From positions 304,632 to 368,631 of the forward strand of contig NZ_JAIVEM010000027.1 in the NCBI RefSeq assembly GCF_020404765.1: a stretch of 64,000 nucleotides of DNA, read 5' to 3'. The notes under the pieces were generated by a model. It searched no databases, was not told the DNA's origin, and saw only the letters and a list, made by a program, of their open reading frames with translations. Position 1 is the first letter of the stretch, and each line of letters opens with the position of its first letter. The DNA is from Paenibacillus sp. BJ-4. Lineage in GTDB: Bacteria; Bacillota; Bacilli; Paenibacillales; Paenibacillaceae. Shown here in pieces: positions 28,197 through 37,055 of this stretch. The translations under genes were made by a program, and so were the position numbers.

Positions 28197-29012
28197 ATGG
28201 GGAAAATGATATTTTCCGCACTTCTCCTATTTTTCATGCTGTCCACAACACTCTTAAATTCGACAGTTCACGCTGCTGATAGTGATAGTGTTGCATGGTT
28301 GGATCAAAACAATGTAAATCATGGTACGGTCAGTGTTCGTTACCCTGTTAAACCTAACGTTAAAACCAAGATTTTGGTTACCAAAGACGCGCAAAAATAC
28401 TCTTATAATCTGACACCCGGAAAATCCGAGGAAGTATTTCCTCTCCAAATGGGTAATGGGAACTATAGCATTAGTATTTTGGAACAGCTTAGTGGTAATC
28501 AATATAAAGTGATAGGACAAGATACGATCGAGTTAAAGCTAAACGATAGCAAAGCGGTATATCTCAATTCCGTTCAAAATATTGACTGGAGCGATACCAA
28601 TCAAGCGATTCAAAAAGCCCGTGAATTAACCCAAGGCGCAACAACGGATCGCGAGAAGCTTCAAAAAATTTATGATTACGTCATTAGTCATATCAAGTAT
28701 GACTCCAATCAGGCCTTCGCCTTAACGACTGACTATCTGCCGCAAATTGATCGTACGTTAAGCTCACAAAAAGATATTTGCTATGGTTATGCTTCACTGA
28801 TGGCTGCTATGTTACGAAGTGTAGATGTACCAACCAAGCTGGTTATGGGCAAATCCTCCTACGTGGACACTTACCATGCCTGGAATGAGGTCTACATCGA
28901 CAATCAGTGGGTGGTCGTAGACACTACAGTAGATGCAGCCCTGTATAAGGGTAAACAAAAATTCGAAATGATCAAAGATCCCTCCAAATACATTAAAACA
29001 AAGCAATATTAA
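28197..29012 (+). CDS. Secreted transglutaminase-like protein under cyclic-di-GMP control
   Basis: This is a 271-residue exported protein with a signal peptide (about 1-26, cleavage near VHA). A beta-rich N-terminal part (about 30-120) is followed by a transglutaminase-core domain (about 130-265). The catalytic triad is visible: Cys195 (ICYGYA), His227 (YHAWNEV) and Asp242 (VVVDTT). Such domains act as cysteine proteases or protein crosslinkers. The ATG at 28197 follows AAAGGAAG; the frame is open back to 27993, but that stretch is the riboswitch RNA and is not taken as coding. The adhesin, sortase and GGDEF genes follow, with a terminator after this gene. An adhesin-directed role is inferred from context. 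Confidence 0.85.
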   Translation: MGKMIFSALLLFFMLSTTLLNSTVHAADSDSVAWLDQNNVNHGTVSVRYPVKPNVKTKILVTKDAQKYSYNLTPGKSEEVFPLQMGNGNYSISILEQLSGNQYKVIGQDTIELKLNDSKAVYLNSVQNIDWSDTNQAIQKARELTQGATTDREKLQKIYDYVISHIKYDSNQAFALTTDYLPQIDRTLSSQKDICYGYASLMAAMLRSVDVPTKLVMGKSSYVDTYHAWNEVYIDNQWVVVDTTVDAALYKGKQKFEMIKDPSKYIKTKQY

Positions 29013-29079
29013 TATCAATGTTTTTATGAATATTATTTTTAATAAATAAAAAATGAAGAAATAGAGCTACATTTCTTGT

Positions 29080-29112
29080 AGAGCCTTGATCACATGATCA
29101 AGGCTCTTTTTT
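29080..29112 (+). terminator. Terminator after the transglutaminase-like gene
   Basis: AGAGCCTTGAT pairs with ATCAAGGCTCT around a 6-base loop, and T6 follows. It separates this gene from the adhesin transcript. Confidence 0.85.
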
Positions 29113-29259
29113 CTATCCTTGTTGAGAAATTGTTGAGATGTGGCATGTATTCTAGTCCAGAAAGACATTGAGGTCTAACCCACTATCCTAATTTCGGGAC
29201 AAAAGGAGGAGATATTCTTCCCCGAATGTGAATTTTCGTAAATTATGATCATGCTCAAT

Positions 29260-29341
29260 GCGGCTAACTTAGCATTATATGAATGAATGATGAATATATA
29301 AATACAACCCTCTCAACCTCGAAGGAATAACCATTAGCCGC
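29260..29341 (+). other. Adhesin-gene leader with long-range inverted repeat
   Basis: GCGGCTAA (29260-29267) is matched by TTAGCCGC (29334-29341), 66 bases apart. Each arm also lies in a smaller local palindrome (GCTAACTTAGC; TTAGCCGCTAA). Alternative folds of the leader are possible. The region 29113-29381 otherwise holds no gene I can support. No known riboswitch class is recognised. Confidence 0.4.
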
Positions 29342-29381
29342 TAAATAAAAGTATTTTAAGAATAGGAGATTTGTTTACCGT

Positions 29382-32300
29382 ATGAGAAAAAAATGGAATA
29401 CAGCAATTGTTGCGTTATTGCTCTTTTTGCAATGCTTATTCAGTACAACACAAGCCTATGCACAAAATCCCGACCCTGCTCTACCAGTGCCCCCAGGAAC
29501 CGATCCGGTTCAGAGTGTGACTAACGATGTATATCCAACCTCAGAGCCGATTAACATCCCGCCTGCCGTCCCGGCTCCAGCCATTGAGGCAACTGCCGGC
29601 TCAACTTCTGAAGTGAGGGCAACTCAGGAAAGTATTTTAACCAAGCTAACCCTCACAGATTCCACTGGAAGTGTTATTGATGCAGTGTATAATCCCGATA
29701 GTCGTATTGATATTGGCTCCGCCATCCATTTAGGTTATGAATGGGAGCTGCCGAACCATACGTATAAAGCTGGAGACACCTTTACCTTTCAATTACCTGA
29801 GCAATTTCAAATTTACACAGACATTACATCTCCTCTAACGAACACGGATGGAGAAGTTGGTCATTTCACCGTAGACCGCCAAGGTAAAGTGATCATGACT
29901 TTTAATGATTACGTGGAAAGCCACTCTAATGTCAGTGGTAAGCTTGAGATCCAAACTGAGTTTAGTAAACAAATAGAAAAAGGCAGCACACAAGTCATTA
30001 TTGCGATTCCAATCAAAGGCGGTGAGCAAACGGCTATCGTAAATATTAAGCCTGCAGCTGGCCCTACTTTGGAGAAGCAAGGAAAGTTTGATGGAAAAAA
30101 TGGGATTGATTGGACAGTTGACGTAAATAAACAATTGTATCCTATAAAACAAGCCGTAGTAACCGACCCGACTCCCCAAGGATTGGAACTAATCAAAGAC
30201 TCCATCCGGGTATATCATTTGCAAATCAATGTGGACGGAACCGCCGTGCTACGGGACACTGTTAGTGCAGATAAGTATACAGTTGAAGCTGATCCGGCCG
30301 GGACGGGCTTTAGAATCCGCTTTAACGAGGAGCGTATTAACAGCGCATACCGAATTCAATACTCCACGAACATCACAAGCGAGGACACCCGGTTCTCCAA
30401 CACGGCCACTTTTTCAGGAGACAATGTGAAGGATACCTCAGCATCAGCTACAGTTACCGTTAAACGTGGGGATTTTCTAAGCAAAAAAGTAGAGCAATAC
30501 GATCCGGTCACACAAACGATTTCATGGGCAATCAAATATAATTTTGCCAACAAAAAAATCCCTGCAGCAAAAGCGATATTGAGTGATCGCTTTAATAACA
30601 GCCAACAATTCGTCACAGGCTCACTTAAAGTGTATAAGGGGGATACGCAAGAGGAGCTTCCTGCATCGGAATACATGGTCACTCCAGTTATTGACGACAA
30701 CGGTACCAACGGTTTCAATCTACTTTTCAATACGGATATTGATGCGCCATATACCATCCGTTATCAAACGAAGGCTATAGATCGTGTGCTCAAAAATGGT
30801 AAAATAACGAACAGTGTAACATCGGACGGAGTAACAAAAGAAACGACCACAGAACTGAAAAGTGTAATTATCACCAAGGGCTATAAGGAACCGAACTATA
30901 ACACCAAAACGATTCCTTGGATCATTTCCATTAATGCAGATAAGTATACAATGGACCAGGTTGTTATCGACGATGCCTTTCCGAATGGCGGTCTGGCGTT
31001 ATTGCCGAACACATTGAAGATCCAAAGCGCGGACGGAAAAACAACACTAACATCGCCGATAGACTACGAACTGATCCCTCTTACGCTGGATTATAAAAAA
31101 GGGTTCACTATACGTTTTCACAAAAAAATTCAAGACACGTATACAATCAGCTATACAACTACATTTTATAACGAATGGAAAATCGACAAAACCAAACCGG
31201 ACTTTTGGAATAAAGCCTCTATCACTTGGTTATACAACGGAACAACACAAATCGCGGAGGCCGAAGCTCGATTATGGCCGGACAATATGACCCAGCAAAA
31301 TGGGGCTAAGTCAGGTAGCTACAATGCCAGCTCCAAGCAAATTACATGGGACATTAAGGCCAACTATAACCGCAAAACTCTGAATCATGCTGAAATAAGG
31401 GATACATTGTTACAGGGCCAAAAACTGGTGCCAGGTTCTGTTAAAGTGTACGATATGACCCTGCTCGGGTGGTGGAATGGCGTACAAAAGGGGGCCGAAG
31501 TGCCTTCGAGCCAATATACTCTTGTTTTACCTTCCGCCGCTAACAACAACGAACTGAGCGTCCAGTTTAACCAGTCCATCAACTCTCCTTACTGGATCAC
31601 TTTCCAAACGACACTGGAAGGAGAGCTTATTGATAAAGAGATTAACAATAACGCTCAGCTTATGGATGGAAAAAATGTAGATTCGGAATGGGCAGCCAAA
31701 GTGACTGTGCCTCACGGTGGAGAATACGTGACGAAATCCGGTGCTCAGAATGGAAATAAAATCGATTGGAACATCCATATCAATGAAGGGCAATCCTATG
31801 TCTCCAACACGAAAATCGTGGATACGCCCAGCAATAATCAAATTCTGATTGAAGATTCTTTTCATCTATATTCCACCAAGGTATCTGCCAAGGGAGAAGC
31901 TGTCAAGGACACTGAGTTAGTCAAGGATCAGGATTATAAGCTAAAAATAACAACGACTGCTCAAGGTCAGCAATCCTTTGAGCTTGCCTTTACGAAGGCT
32001 ATATCATCGGGCTATATTTTGGAATATCAATCCTTTATTCAAGCTGAAGACAAGGCAAAAGTGAGCAATAAGGTTAATTTTGAGGGCGACCGTTTGACCA
32101 CCGAAATCAGAGAAACAAGTAAAGAGATTATCGTGCGTACATCCTCTGGTTCGGGATCAGGAGGAGGAGTTACGGGAAGTCTGGAGATTACCAAGGTTGA
32201 CGAGGACGATCATAATAAGGTACTGCCCGGGGCACGTTTTGCACTCTATGACAAGGATCAGAAAAGAGCCCCTCTTGTCCAAACTACCAATTCGGATGGG

Positions 32301-32939
32301 AAAATCGTATTCTCTTCATTGAGTTATGATGACTACATTCTGGAGGAGCTTACTGCTCCTGAAGGCTACAAAATAACAGAGCCAAAAACTGCAATCCAGA
32401 TAGATGCAACCATCAAACAAAGTTCTGGTATTAAACAAATAGTGATCACCAACAAAAAGGAGACTCCTGTTGATCCGGGTCCGGGTAAACCTACAGACCC
32501 AGGTACGCCTACGAATCCAGGCTCAGGCAAAAAACGTGATAAGGACCCTGAAATAACTGAACCTCCGGTGACACCTGCTACGCCTGTAACAACCGAGGAG
32601 CCGCAAATCATCGAAGATGAGGATGTTCCGTTGGGCGTTCCAACTATTGAGCAACCACCTGTAGATCCCGAGGTAGAGGCGCAGCCAGGGTCACCAGAAA
32701 CCGACCCTCACCAGGAGCCTTCTCCACCCGTGAAGATCGAAGAAGATCCAGTACCTACGGGCGTCATCCGCCTACCGGCAGAAAAGCCTAAAGATCCAAA
32801 CGAGCCGAGTCATACTCCTAAGGTGAATACATTGCCACAGACAGGAGAAAACAGTCCTGCTCCCTTCTATTTAAGTGGTATGTTCTTAATTCTTCTGGGG
32901 GCCTATCTTGGTTATAGACGAACGCATAAAAACAAATAA
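29382..32939 (+). CDS. LPQTG cell-wall-anchored repeat adhesin
   Basis: This is an 1185-residue surface protein. A signal peptide (about 1-27) and a Pro-rich stretch come first, then an adhesin-like domain (about 80-225). Five repeats of about 135 residues follow (starting near 227, 360, 495, 636 and 777), each with an (I/T)W(D/T/A) motif and ending in a strand like YxIxYxT; they resemble collagen-binding/SdrG-type domains. A CnaB/SpaA domain (about 931-1027) has ITK, LEELTAPEGY and ITNKK, the Lys-Glu-Asn set that forms an isopeptide bond. A Pro/Glu-rich wall spanner leads to LPQTG (1151-1155), a helix and a basic tail. AGGAG precedes the ATG. The sortase gene follows. The binding target is unknown. 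Confidence 0.92.
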   Translation: MRKKWNTAIVALLLFLQCLFSTTQAYAQNPDPALPVPPGTDPVQSVTNDVYPTSEPINIPPAVPAPAIEATAGSTSEVRATQESILTKLTLTDSTGSVIDAVYNPDSRIDIGSAIHLGYEWELPNHTYKAGDTFTFQLPEQFQIYTDITSPLTNTDGEVGHFTVDRQGKVIMTFNDYVESHSNVSGKLEIQTEFSKQIEKGSTQVIIAIPIKGGEQTAIVNIKPAAGPTLEKQGKFDGKNGIDWTVDVNKQLYPIKQAVVTDPTPQGLELIKDSIRVYHLQINVDGTAVLRDTVSADKYTVEADPAGTGFRIRFNEERINSAYRIQYSTNITSEDTRFSNTATFSGDNVKDTSASATVTVKRGDFLSKKVEQYDPVTQTISWAIKYNFANKKIPAAKAILSDRFNNSQQFVTGSLKVYKGDTQEELPASEYMVTPVIDDNGTNGFNLLFNTDIDAPYTIRYQTKAIDRVLKNGKITNSVTSDGVTKETTTELKSVIITKGYKEPNYNTKTIPWIISINADKYTMDQVVIDDAFPNGGLALLPNTLKIQSADGKTTLTSPIDYELIPLTLDYKKGFTIRFHKKIQDTYTISYTTTFYNEWKIDKTKPDFWNKASITWLYNGTTQIAEAEARLWPDNMTQQNGAKSGSYNASSKQITWDIKANYNRKTLNHAEIRDTLLQGQKLVPGSVKVYDMTLLGWWNGVQKGAEVPSSQYTLVLPSAANNNELSVQFNQSINSPYWITFQTTLEGELIDKEINNNAQLMDGKNVDSEWAAKVTVPHGGEYVTKSGAQNGNKIDWNIHINEGQSYVSNTKIVDTPSNNQILIEDSFHLYSTKVSAKGEAVKDTELVKDQDYKLKITTTAQGQQSFELAFTKAISSGYILEYQSFIQAEDKAKVSNKVNFEGDRLTTEIRETSKEIIVRTSSGSGSGGGVTGSLEITKVDEDDHNKVLPGARFALYDKDQKRAPLVQTTNSDGKIVFSSLSYDDYILEELTAPEGYKITEPKTAIQIDATIKQSSGIKQIVITNKKETPVDPGPGKPTDPGTPTNPGSGKKRDKDPEITEPPVTPATPVTTEEPQIIEDEDVPLGVPTIEQPPVDPEVEAQPGSPETDPHQEPSPPVKIEEDPVPTGVIRLPAEKPKDPNEPSHTPKVNTLPQTGENSPAPFYLSGMFLILLGAYLGYRRTHKNK

Positions 32940-32954
32940 CATTTTATAATCAAA

Positions 32955-33000
32955 AATTCCCCCTTCTCAGCTCATCACTAGCGAGAAGGGGAATTATTTT
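32955..33000 (+). terminator. Terminator after the adhesin gene
   Basis: AATTCCCC-TTCTC pairs with GAGAAGGGGAATT with one bulged C and a 14-base loop, followed by ATTTT. Confidence 0.75.
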
Positions 33001-33043
33001 ACATGGTCCATCTATGGATTACTGTTTTAGGGAGGCTTTTCAA

Positions 33044-33694
33044 TTGCGTAAGCTGGCGTACGTGAGCATCATTTTAGGAATCATCATCATGTTATTTCCT
33101 ACCGCTAATGAATGGATGGAAAATCAGAAGCAAAAAGAGCTATTACAAGAAGCTGAATCATTATCAAATACAGATACATCGACACTGACTCCCGAAATGA
33201 TTAAAGGCTATACAGACTTGTCCAGTTGGCTGACAAATACCGCAGCAGCGGATGGATCACAATTGTCTAAAACCAAACCCTCTTCGTCGGCTCAAGAGCA
33301 AGCTCCAATCGCTACAATCCAGATTGATCGTATCGGGCTGGAACTTCCTGTACTGGAAGGTGCGACCCGAGAGCATATGAGATATGCAGCCGTACATATG
33401 TCGGAAACTGCGGCACTCGGCCAGGTGGGGAATGCTGCCATAGCCGCTCATCGCTCACGAACGACTGGACGTTTATTTAACCGACTAAATGAAGTGAAAA
33501 TCGGAGATCAGATTCTGATTCACACTCGGAGTGAAAAATACTTGTACAAGGTCTACAACATCTCAATTGTCGCTCCTTCAAACATCTCCGTTTTAAAAAG
33601 CAGCAAGGAACAAAAGCTCCTCACATTAATTACCTGTGATCCTCTTGTAAACCCGACACATCGACTCATCGTTCATGCCAAACGACTGACCTAA
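33044..33694 (+). CDS. Class D-like sortase
   Basis: This is a 216-residue membrane-anchored transpeptidase that joins LPXTG proteins to the cell wall. An N-terminal helix (about 5-22) is followed by a linker and the sortase barrel. His136 (IAAHRS), Cys198 (LITCDP) and Arg207 (HRLIVHAKR) form the catalytic triad. The short N-terminus and motif spacing suggest class D. The start is the TTG at 33044, which has GGAGG 8 bases upstream; an upstream in-frame ATG at 33014 lacks such a site. Its obvious substrate is the LPQTG adhesin just upstream. A GGDEF gene follows after 52 bases. Confidence 0.88.
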   Translation: MRKLAYVSIILGIIIMLFPTANEWMENQKQKELLQEAESLSNTDTSTLTPEMIKGYTDLSSWLTNTAAADGSQLSKTKPSSSAQEQAPIATIQIDRIGLELPVLEGATREHMRYAAVHMSETAALGQVGNAAIAAHRSRTTGRLFNRLNEVKIGDQILIHTRSEKYLYKVYNISIVAPSNISVLKSSKEQKLLTLITCDPLVNPTHRLIVHAKRLT

Positions 33695-33746
33695 TGCCGC
33701 TAATGGATAGCGGAATAACCTATAAACTATATTGGTGGTGACCCCA

Positions 33747-34448
33747 TTGAGTATATCTTTAACAGCCTTATTTTTAATAGGTCTAACTCTGGCGCTGTGG
33801 ATATATACGTTTATTTTTTTACGTTCCGTGATGATGGAAAGAAATTTGCTGCGAAAGCTTGCTTATCAGGACCCTGTATCGGGTCTGTTCAACCGGAATG
33901 CACTTGAACTATTTTGGAAACGAAGCAACAGCAAGGAGAGCATTGCTATTATGTATCTTGATCTGGATGGATTCAAAGCCATTAATGACACATATGGACA
34001 TCAAATAGGTGATAAGCTGCTAAGACGGGTAAGCGATCATTTACTCCAGGTGACAAACTCCAATCAGAAGGCTTTTCGGATCGGGGGAGATGAGTTTCTG
34101 CTCATTATGAAGGATTATGACGCCGATCAGGTCAAAGTTCTGGCAGAGCTGCTGCTGCAAAAAATCAGCGCTCCTTATAACATCCAGGGAATCAGCCTTC
34201 AAGTTACAGGAAGCATTGGTATTAGCATGCATCCTTCTCCGAAGAAACCTCTGCCTTCATTACTAAAAGAGGCCGATATCGCCATGTACCAAGCCAAACG
34301 AATGGGGAGAAACTGCTATGCTGTATACCAGAAGATCAAACAGGGGGCAAACGTCAGATCATACGGTACTGCGCGGGTTAAAAAACTTGCGGCTGGTATT
34401 CGAAAAAAAACAAAGGTCCAAAGTATACAACAAATGGCAACTTTCTAA
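33747..34448 (+). CDS. Single-helix membrane diguanylate cyclase (GGDEF)
   Basis: This is a 233-residue protein with one N-terminal membrane helix (about 5-28) and a GGDEF domain (about 38-195). The active-site GGDEF is intact at 113-117 (RIGGDEF), and LDLDGFKAINDTYGH holds the metal and base-binding residues. No RxxD inhibitory site is present, so product inhibition may be absent. A basic tail follows. The start is the TTG at 33747, with GGTGG 8 bases upstream; this is weaker than usual. It lies right after the sortase and probably shares its transcript. Its product is the ligand of the riboswitches 5.6 kb upstream. Confidence 0.88.
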   Translation: MSISLTALFLIGLTLALWIYTFIFLRSVMMERNLLRKLAYQDPVSGLFNRNALELFWKRSNSKESIAIMYLDLDGFKAINDTYGHQIGDKLLRRVSDHLLQVTNSNQKAFRIGGDEFLLIMKDYDADQVKVLAELLLQKISAPYNIQGISLQVTGSIGISMHPSPKKPLPSLLKEADIAMYQAKRMGRNCYAVYQKIKQGANVRSYGTARVKKLAAGIRKKTKVQSIQQMATF

Positions 34449-34478
34449 CATTAAAAAAGATACCCGTAACATCAATCA

Positions 34479-34515
34479 GGCGGGCAAGTCCTGTTCATCC
34501 AAGATTATACCCGCC
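34479..34515. terminator. Weak hairpin between GGDEF and cupin genes
   Basis: GGCGGG (34479-34484) pairs with CCCGCC (34510-34515) around a 25-base loop, with no strong T-tract. The genes converge here. Confidence 0.35.
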
Positions 34516-34528
34516 GATAAAAATATTC

Positions 34529-34993
34529 CTATTCCACCTTACCCTTTGCAATCAGCTTGAAATCATCAAAGTGGAATCCCGGTGCAACAACACAGGTTAC
34601 CAGTACAGGCTCATCCCCAAGCGGGCGTGCCGTTTGCCATACTGTTCCTGGTACCAGTGCTTGCGGATGCTGTCCAGCCTCCACATCAGCACCGACAATA
34701 ATTACAGTTTCTTCACCGGGCTCATCTCCACTTCCACCCAGCTTCAACTCCACAGGACTCCCGCTATGATAAAGCCACAGCTCATCTGAATGTACAACAT
34801 GCCACTCAGAGAACTCGCCCGGATGCAGCAAGAAATAAGTCGACGAAGCTGCAAACCGCGGACCGGAATAGACATCCGGCAGCACAGGTTTTGGAATTTG
34901 AAAATTAGCCTTCCACATCTCTTTGTACCAACCGCCTTCCGGATGGGGCTCCATGCCCAATGCCGTTACAAGCGGTGAAATAGCTTTCGTCAT
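34529..34993 (-). CDS. DUF985-type cupin protein
   Basis: This is a 154-residue beta-barrel protein of the DUF985 cupin family. HPEGGWYKE near the N-terminus and SSTYFLLHPGEFSEWHVVHSDELWLYH (about 51-77) are family hallmarks; the His residues of the latter would line the barrel. APGFHFDDF closes the domain. Members are small cytoplasmic proteins, some proposed to bind sugars or metals; no reaction can be assigned. AAGGAAGG stands 8 bases before the ATG. It is monocistronic, divergent from the glutamine transport operon and convergent with the GGDEF gene. Confidence 0.85.
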   Translation of the reverse strand: MTKAISPLVTALGMEPHPEGGWYKEMWKANFQIPKPVLPDVYSGPRFAASSTYFLLHPGEFSEWHVVHSDELWLYHSGSPVELKLGGSGDEPGEETVIIVGADVEAGQHPQALVPGTVWQTARPLGDEPVLVTCVVAPGFHFDDFKLIAKGKVE

Positions 34994-35095
34994 TGTACTA
35001 ACCTTCCTTTACCCTAAATTCCTTCCTCCCTACTGTAAAACATAGCGTTGCTTTTGTCACGTTTCTCTCTTCGCATGTCGAACACTATTATTTTA

Positions 35096-35112
35096 TGTCA
35101 AATTTAATAACA
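35096..35112 (+). promoter_or_regulatory. GlnR/TnrA nitrogen-control box
   Basis: TGTCA-AATTTAA-TAACA matches the GlnR/TnrA consensus TGTNA-N7-TNACA exactly. It lies about 235 bases before glnQ in the AT-rich region 34994-35330, which holds no other gene. Nitrogen-dependent control of the glutamine transporter is the natural reading. Confidence 0.7.
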
Positions 35113-35330
35113 TTAAATTATGAATATTCACTCAATTTCATCATATATATAGCACTTAACTACCACAAAAATATACTTATATATATTTTGCGTAAAGTTT
35201 TATGACATAAAATCTTGTTTTTTATTGTAAGCTTATAGTATCATGAGAGAAAATTTTGAAAACTAATAGAGCTTGATCATGCCAGTCTAAGTACTAAGCT
35301 ATGTATCCAAGCATAAAAGGGGTGAGCTCT

Positions 35331-36059
35331 CTGATCCAGTTTCGCAATGTAAACAAACATTACGGTCACTTCCATGTACTCAAAAACATCAATCTTCAGA
35401 TTAAGGAGGGCGAGGTCGTCGTGATCATCGGTCCCTCCGGCTCAGGTAAAAGCACCCTGCTTCGCTGCATTAATCGTCTGGAGACGATATCGGATGGGGA
35501 GCTGTTCGTCAACGAAATACCTGTACATGACAAAAAGATTGATATCAACGCCTTCCGCCGCAATATCGGGATGGTATTCCAGCATTTCAATCTGTACCCC
35601 CACAAAAAGGTGATTGAGAACATTGTACTCGCACCTATGAAGGTGCTGGGTATTTCCAAGGAAGAAGCTACTCAAACCGCCATCACCTATCTGAAACGCG
35701 TCGGCATCGAGGAAAAGGCCCAGAGCTATCCCGCTCAATTGTCCGGTGGGCAGCAGCAGCGGGTTGCGATCGCCCGCGGGCTCGCCATGAATCCGAAAAT
35801 TATGCTATTTGACGAGCCTACTTCAGCGCTTGATCCCGAAACCATCGGGGAGGTACTGGATGTCATGCGCTCACTCGCCCATCAGGGCATCACAATGGTC
35901 ATCGTCACACATGAAATGGGCTTTGCCCGCGAAGTGGCGGATCGCGTAATTTTTATGGACAAAGGGCAGATTTTGGAAGACAGCCAGCCTGCCGAATTTT
36001 TTCAGAATCCGGGTGAAGAACGGGCTCGCCTGTTCCTGAGCCGTCTGATTCATCATTAA
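35331..36059 (+). CDS. glnQ: Glutamine ABC transporter ATPase GlnQ
   Basis: This is a 242-residue ATP-binding subunit of a polar amino acid importer. Walker [10 protein letters not shown], the Q-loop VFQHFNLYP, signature LSGGQQQR, Walker B IMLFDEP and the switch His in VTHE are all present. It aligns over its whole length with the pattern of B. subtilis GlnQ (I-Q/T-F-x-NVNKHYG at the start). The usual Met position is a CTG (35331) with AAGGGG 8 bases upstream; the ATG at 35301 has no ribosome binding site and adds ten residues. I prefer CTG but cannot prove it. It is the first gene of glnQ-glnH-glnM-glnP. Confidence 0.88.
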   Translation: MIQFRNVNKHYGHFHVLKNINLQIKEGEVVVIIGPSGSGKSTLLRCINRLETISDGELFVNEIPVHDKKIDINAFRRNIGMVFQHFNLYPHKKVIENIVLAPMKVLGISKEEATQTAITYLKRVGIEEKAQSYPAQLSGGQQQRVAIARGLAMNPKIMLFDEPTSALDPETIGEVLDVMRSLAHQGITMVIVTHEMGFAREVADRVIFMDKGQILEDSQPAEFFQNPGEERARLFLSRLIHH

Positions 36060-36101
36060 ACAGACTACCAATATAGCGTAAATCGAAAGGGGATTGTTCT
36101 G

Positions 36102-36929
36102 ATGAGAAAAAGATTTCAATGGAGTACTTTGGTGCTGGTAGCATTATCTTGCCTGCTCGTCCTGGCAGGCTGCGGAGGTAAGCAAGAAACGGCAACGTCG
36201 GGAACTGAGACGGCAGCGAATGGGCTGGAGGCAATCAAACAGCGTGGCAAGCTGGTCGTTGGGGTTAAGTACGATACCAAGCTCTTTGGTCTGAAAGACC
36301 CGGGCAGCGGGAAAGTGGAAGGCTTTGATATCGATATTGCCAAGGCTGTAGCCAAACATATTTTTGGCGATGAAACCAAGCTTGAATTAAAGGAAGTCAC
36401 GTCCAAAACACGTATCACTATGCTGCAAAACGGAGACATCGACGCCATTATCGCAACCATGACCATTTCGGATGAACGTAAAAAGCAGGTCGATTTCAGC
36501 GACGTCTATTTTAACGCCGGACAATCTCTGCTCGTGAAAAAAGGAAGCCCCATCACCGGGCTGGAGTCTCTGACCCAGGATACCAAGGTACTTGCCGTTA
36601 AAGGCTCTACCTCCGCAAAAAACATTCGTGAGAAAGCACCTAAAGCGACGATATTGGAGTTCGAAAACTATCAGGATGCTTTCAACGCCCTCAAGGCAGG
36701 TAAAGGGGATGCGTTGACTACCGATAACTCTATTCTGCTCGGCATGCAGAAGCAAGATCCGAATTATATTCTTGTAGGCGGGAACTTCACAGAGGAACCC
36801 TACGGCATTGCAGTGAAGAAGGGACAGCCTGAACTGCTGCAAGCCATTAATGATACGATCAAGGAACTAAAAAGCAGCGGTGAATACGATAAGCTCCACG
36901 AGCAATGGCTTGGGGTTAAACCCGAATAA
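36102..36929 (+). CDS. glnH: Glutamine-binding lipoprotein GlnH
   Basis: This is a 275-residue substrate-binding protein of an amino acid ABC importer, attached outside the membrane by lipid. The signal peptide ends in the lipobox VLAGC, and the mature protein starts at about Cys24. The family motif GFDIDIAKAVAKHIFG (about 76-91) and the C-terminal GEYDKLHEQWLG are typical of the SBP-3 family. Glutamine is inferred from gene order and similarity to GlnH; glutamate or arginine cannot be excluded. GGGGA precedes the ATG. It lies between glnQ and the permease genes. Confidence 0.88.
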   Translation: MRKRFQWSTLVLVALSCLLVLAGCGGKQETATSGTETAANGLEAIKQRGKLVVGVKYDTKLFGLKDPGSGKVEGFDIDIAKAVAKHIFGDETKLELKEVTSKTRITMLQNGDIDAIIATMTISDERKKQVDFSDVYFNAGQSLLVKKGSPITGLESLTQDTKVLAVKGSTSAKNIREKAPKATILEFENYQDAFNALKAGKGDALTTDNSILLGMQKQDPNYILVGGNFTEEPYGIAVKKGQPELLQAINDTIKELKSSGEYDKLHEQWLGVKPE

Positions 36930-37055
36930 TACTCTTGTGAAGGAGCCGCAGGTTGCGTGCTCCTTCCTTTTCTTTCTACTGCACAACACACCAGTAGGAA
37001 TCCCATCCACCCTCGGATACACCCCATAGCTCTGGATAAGGAGGTAAATGCGCAG

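Noticed and set aside
29203..29230. AAGGAGG followed by ATG-TGA in the adhesin leader
   Set aside because: The spacing to the ATG is too long and the frame stops at once; I do not call a leader peptide.
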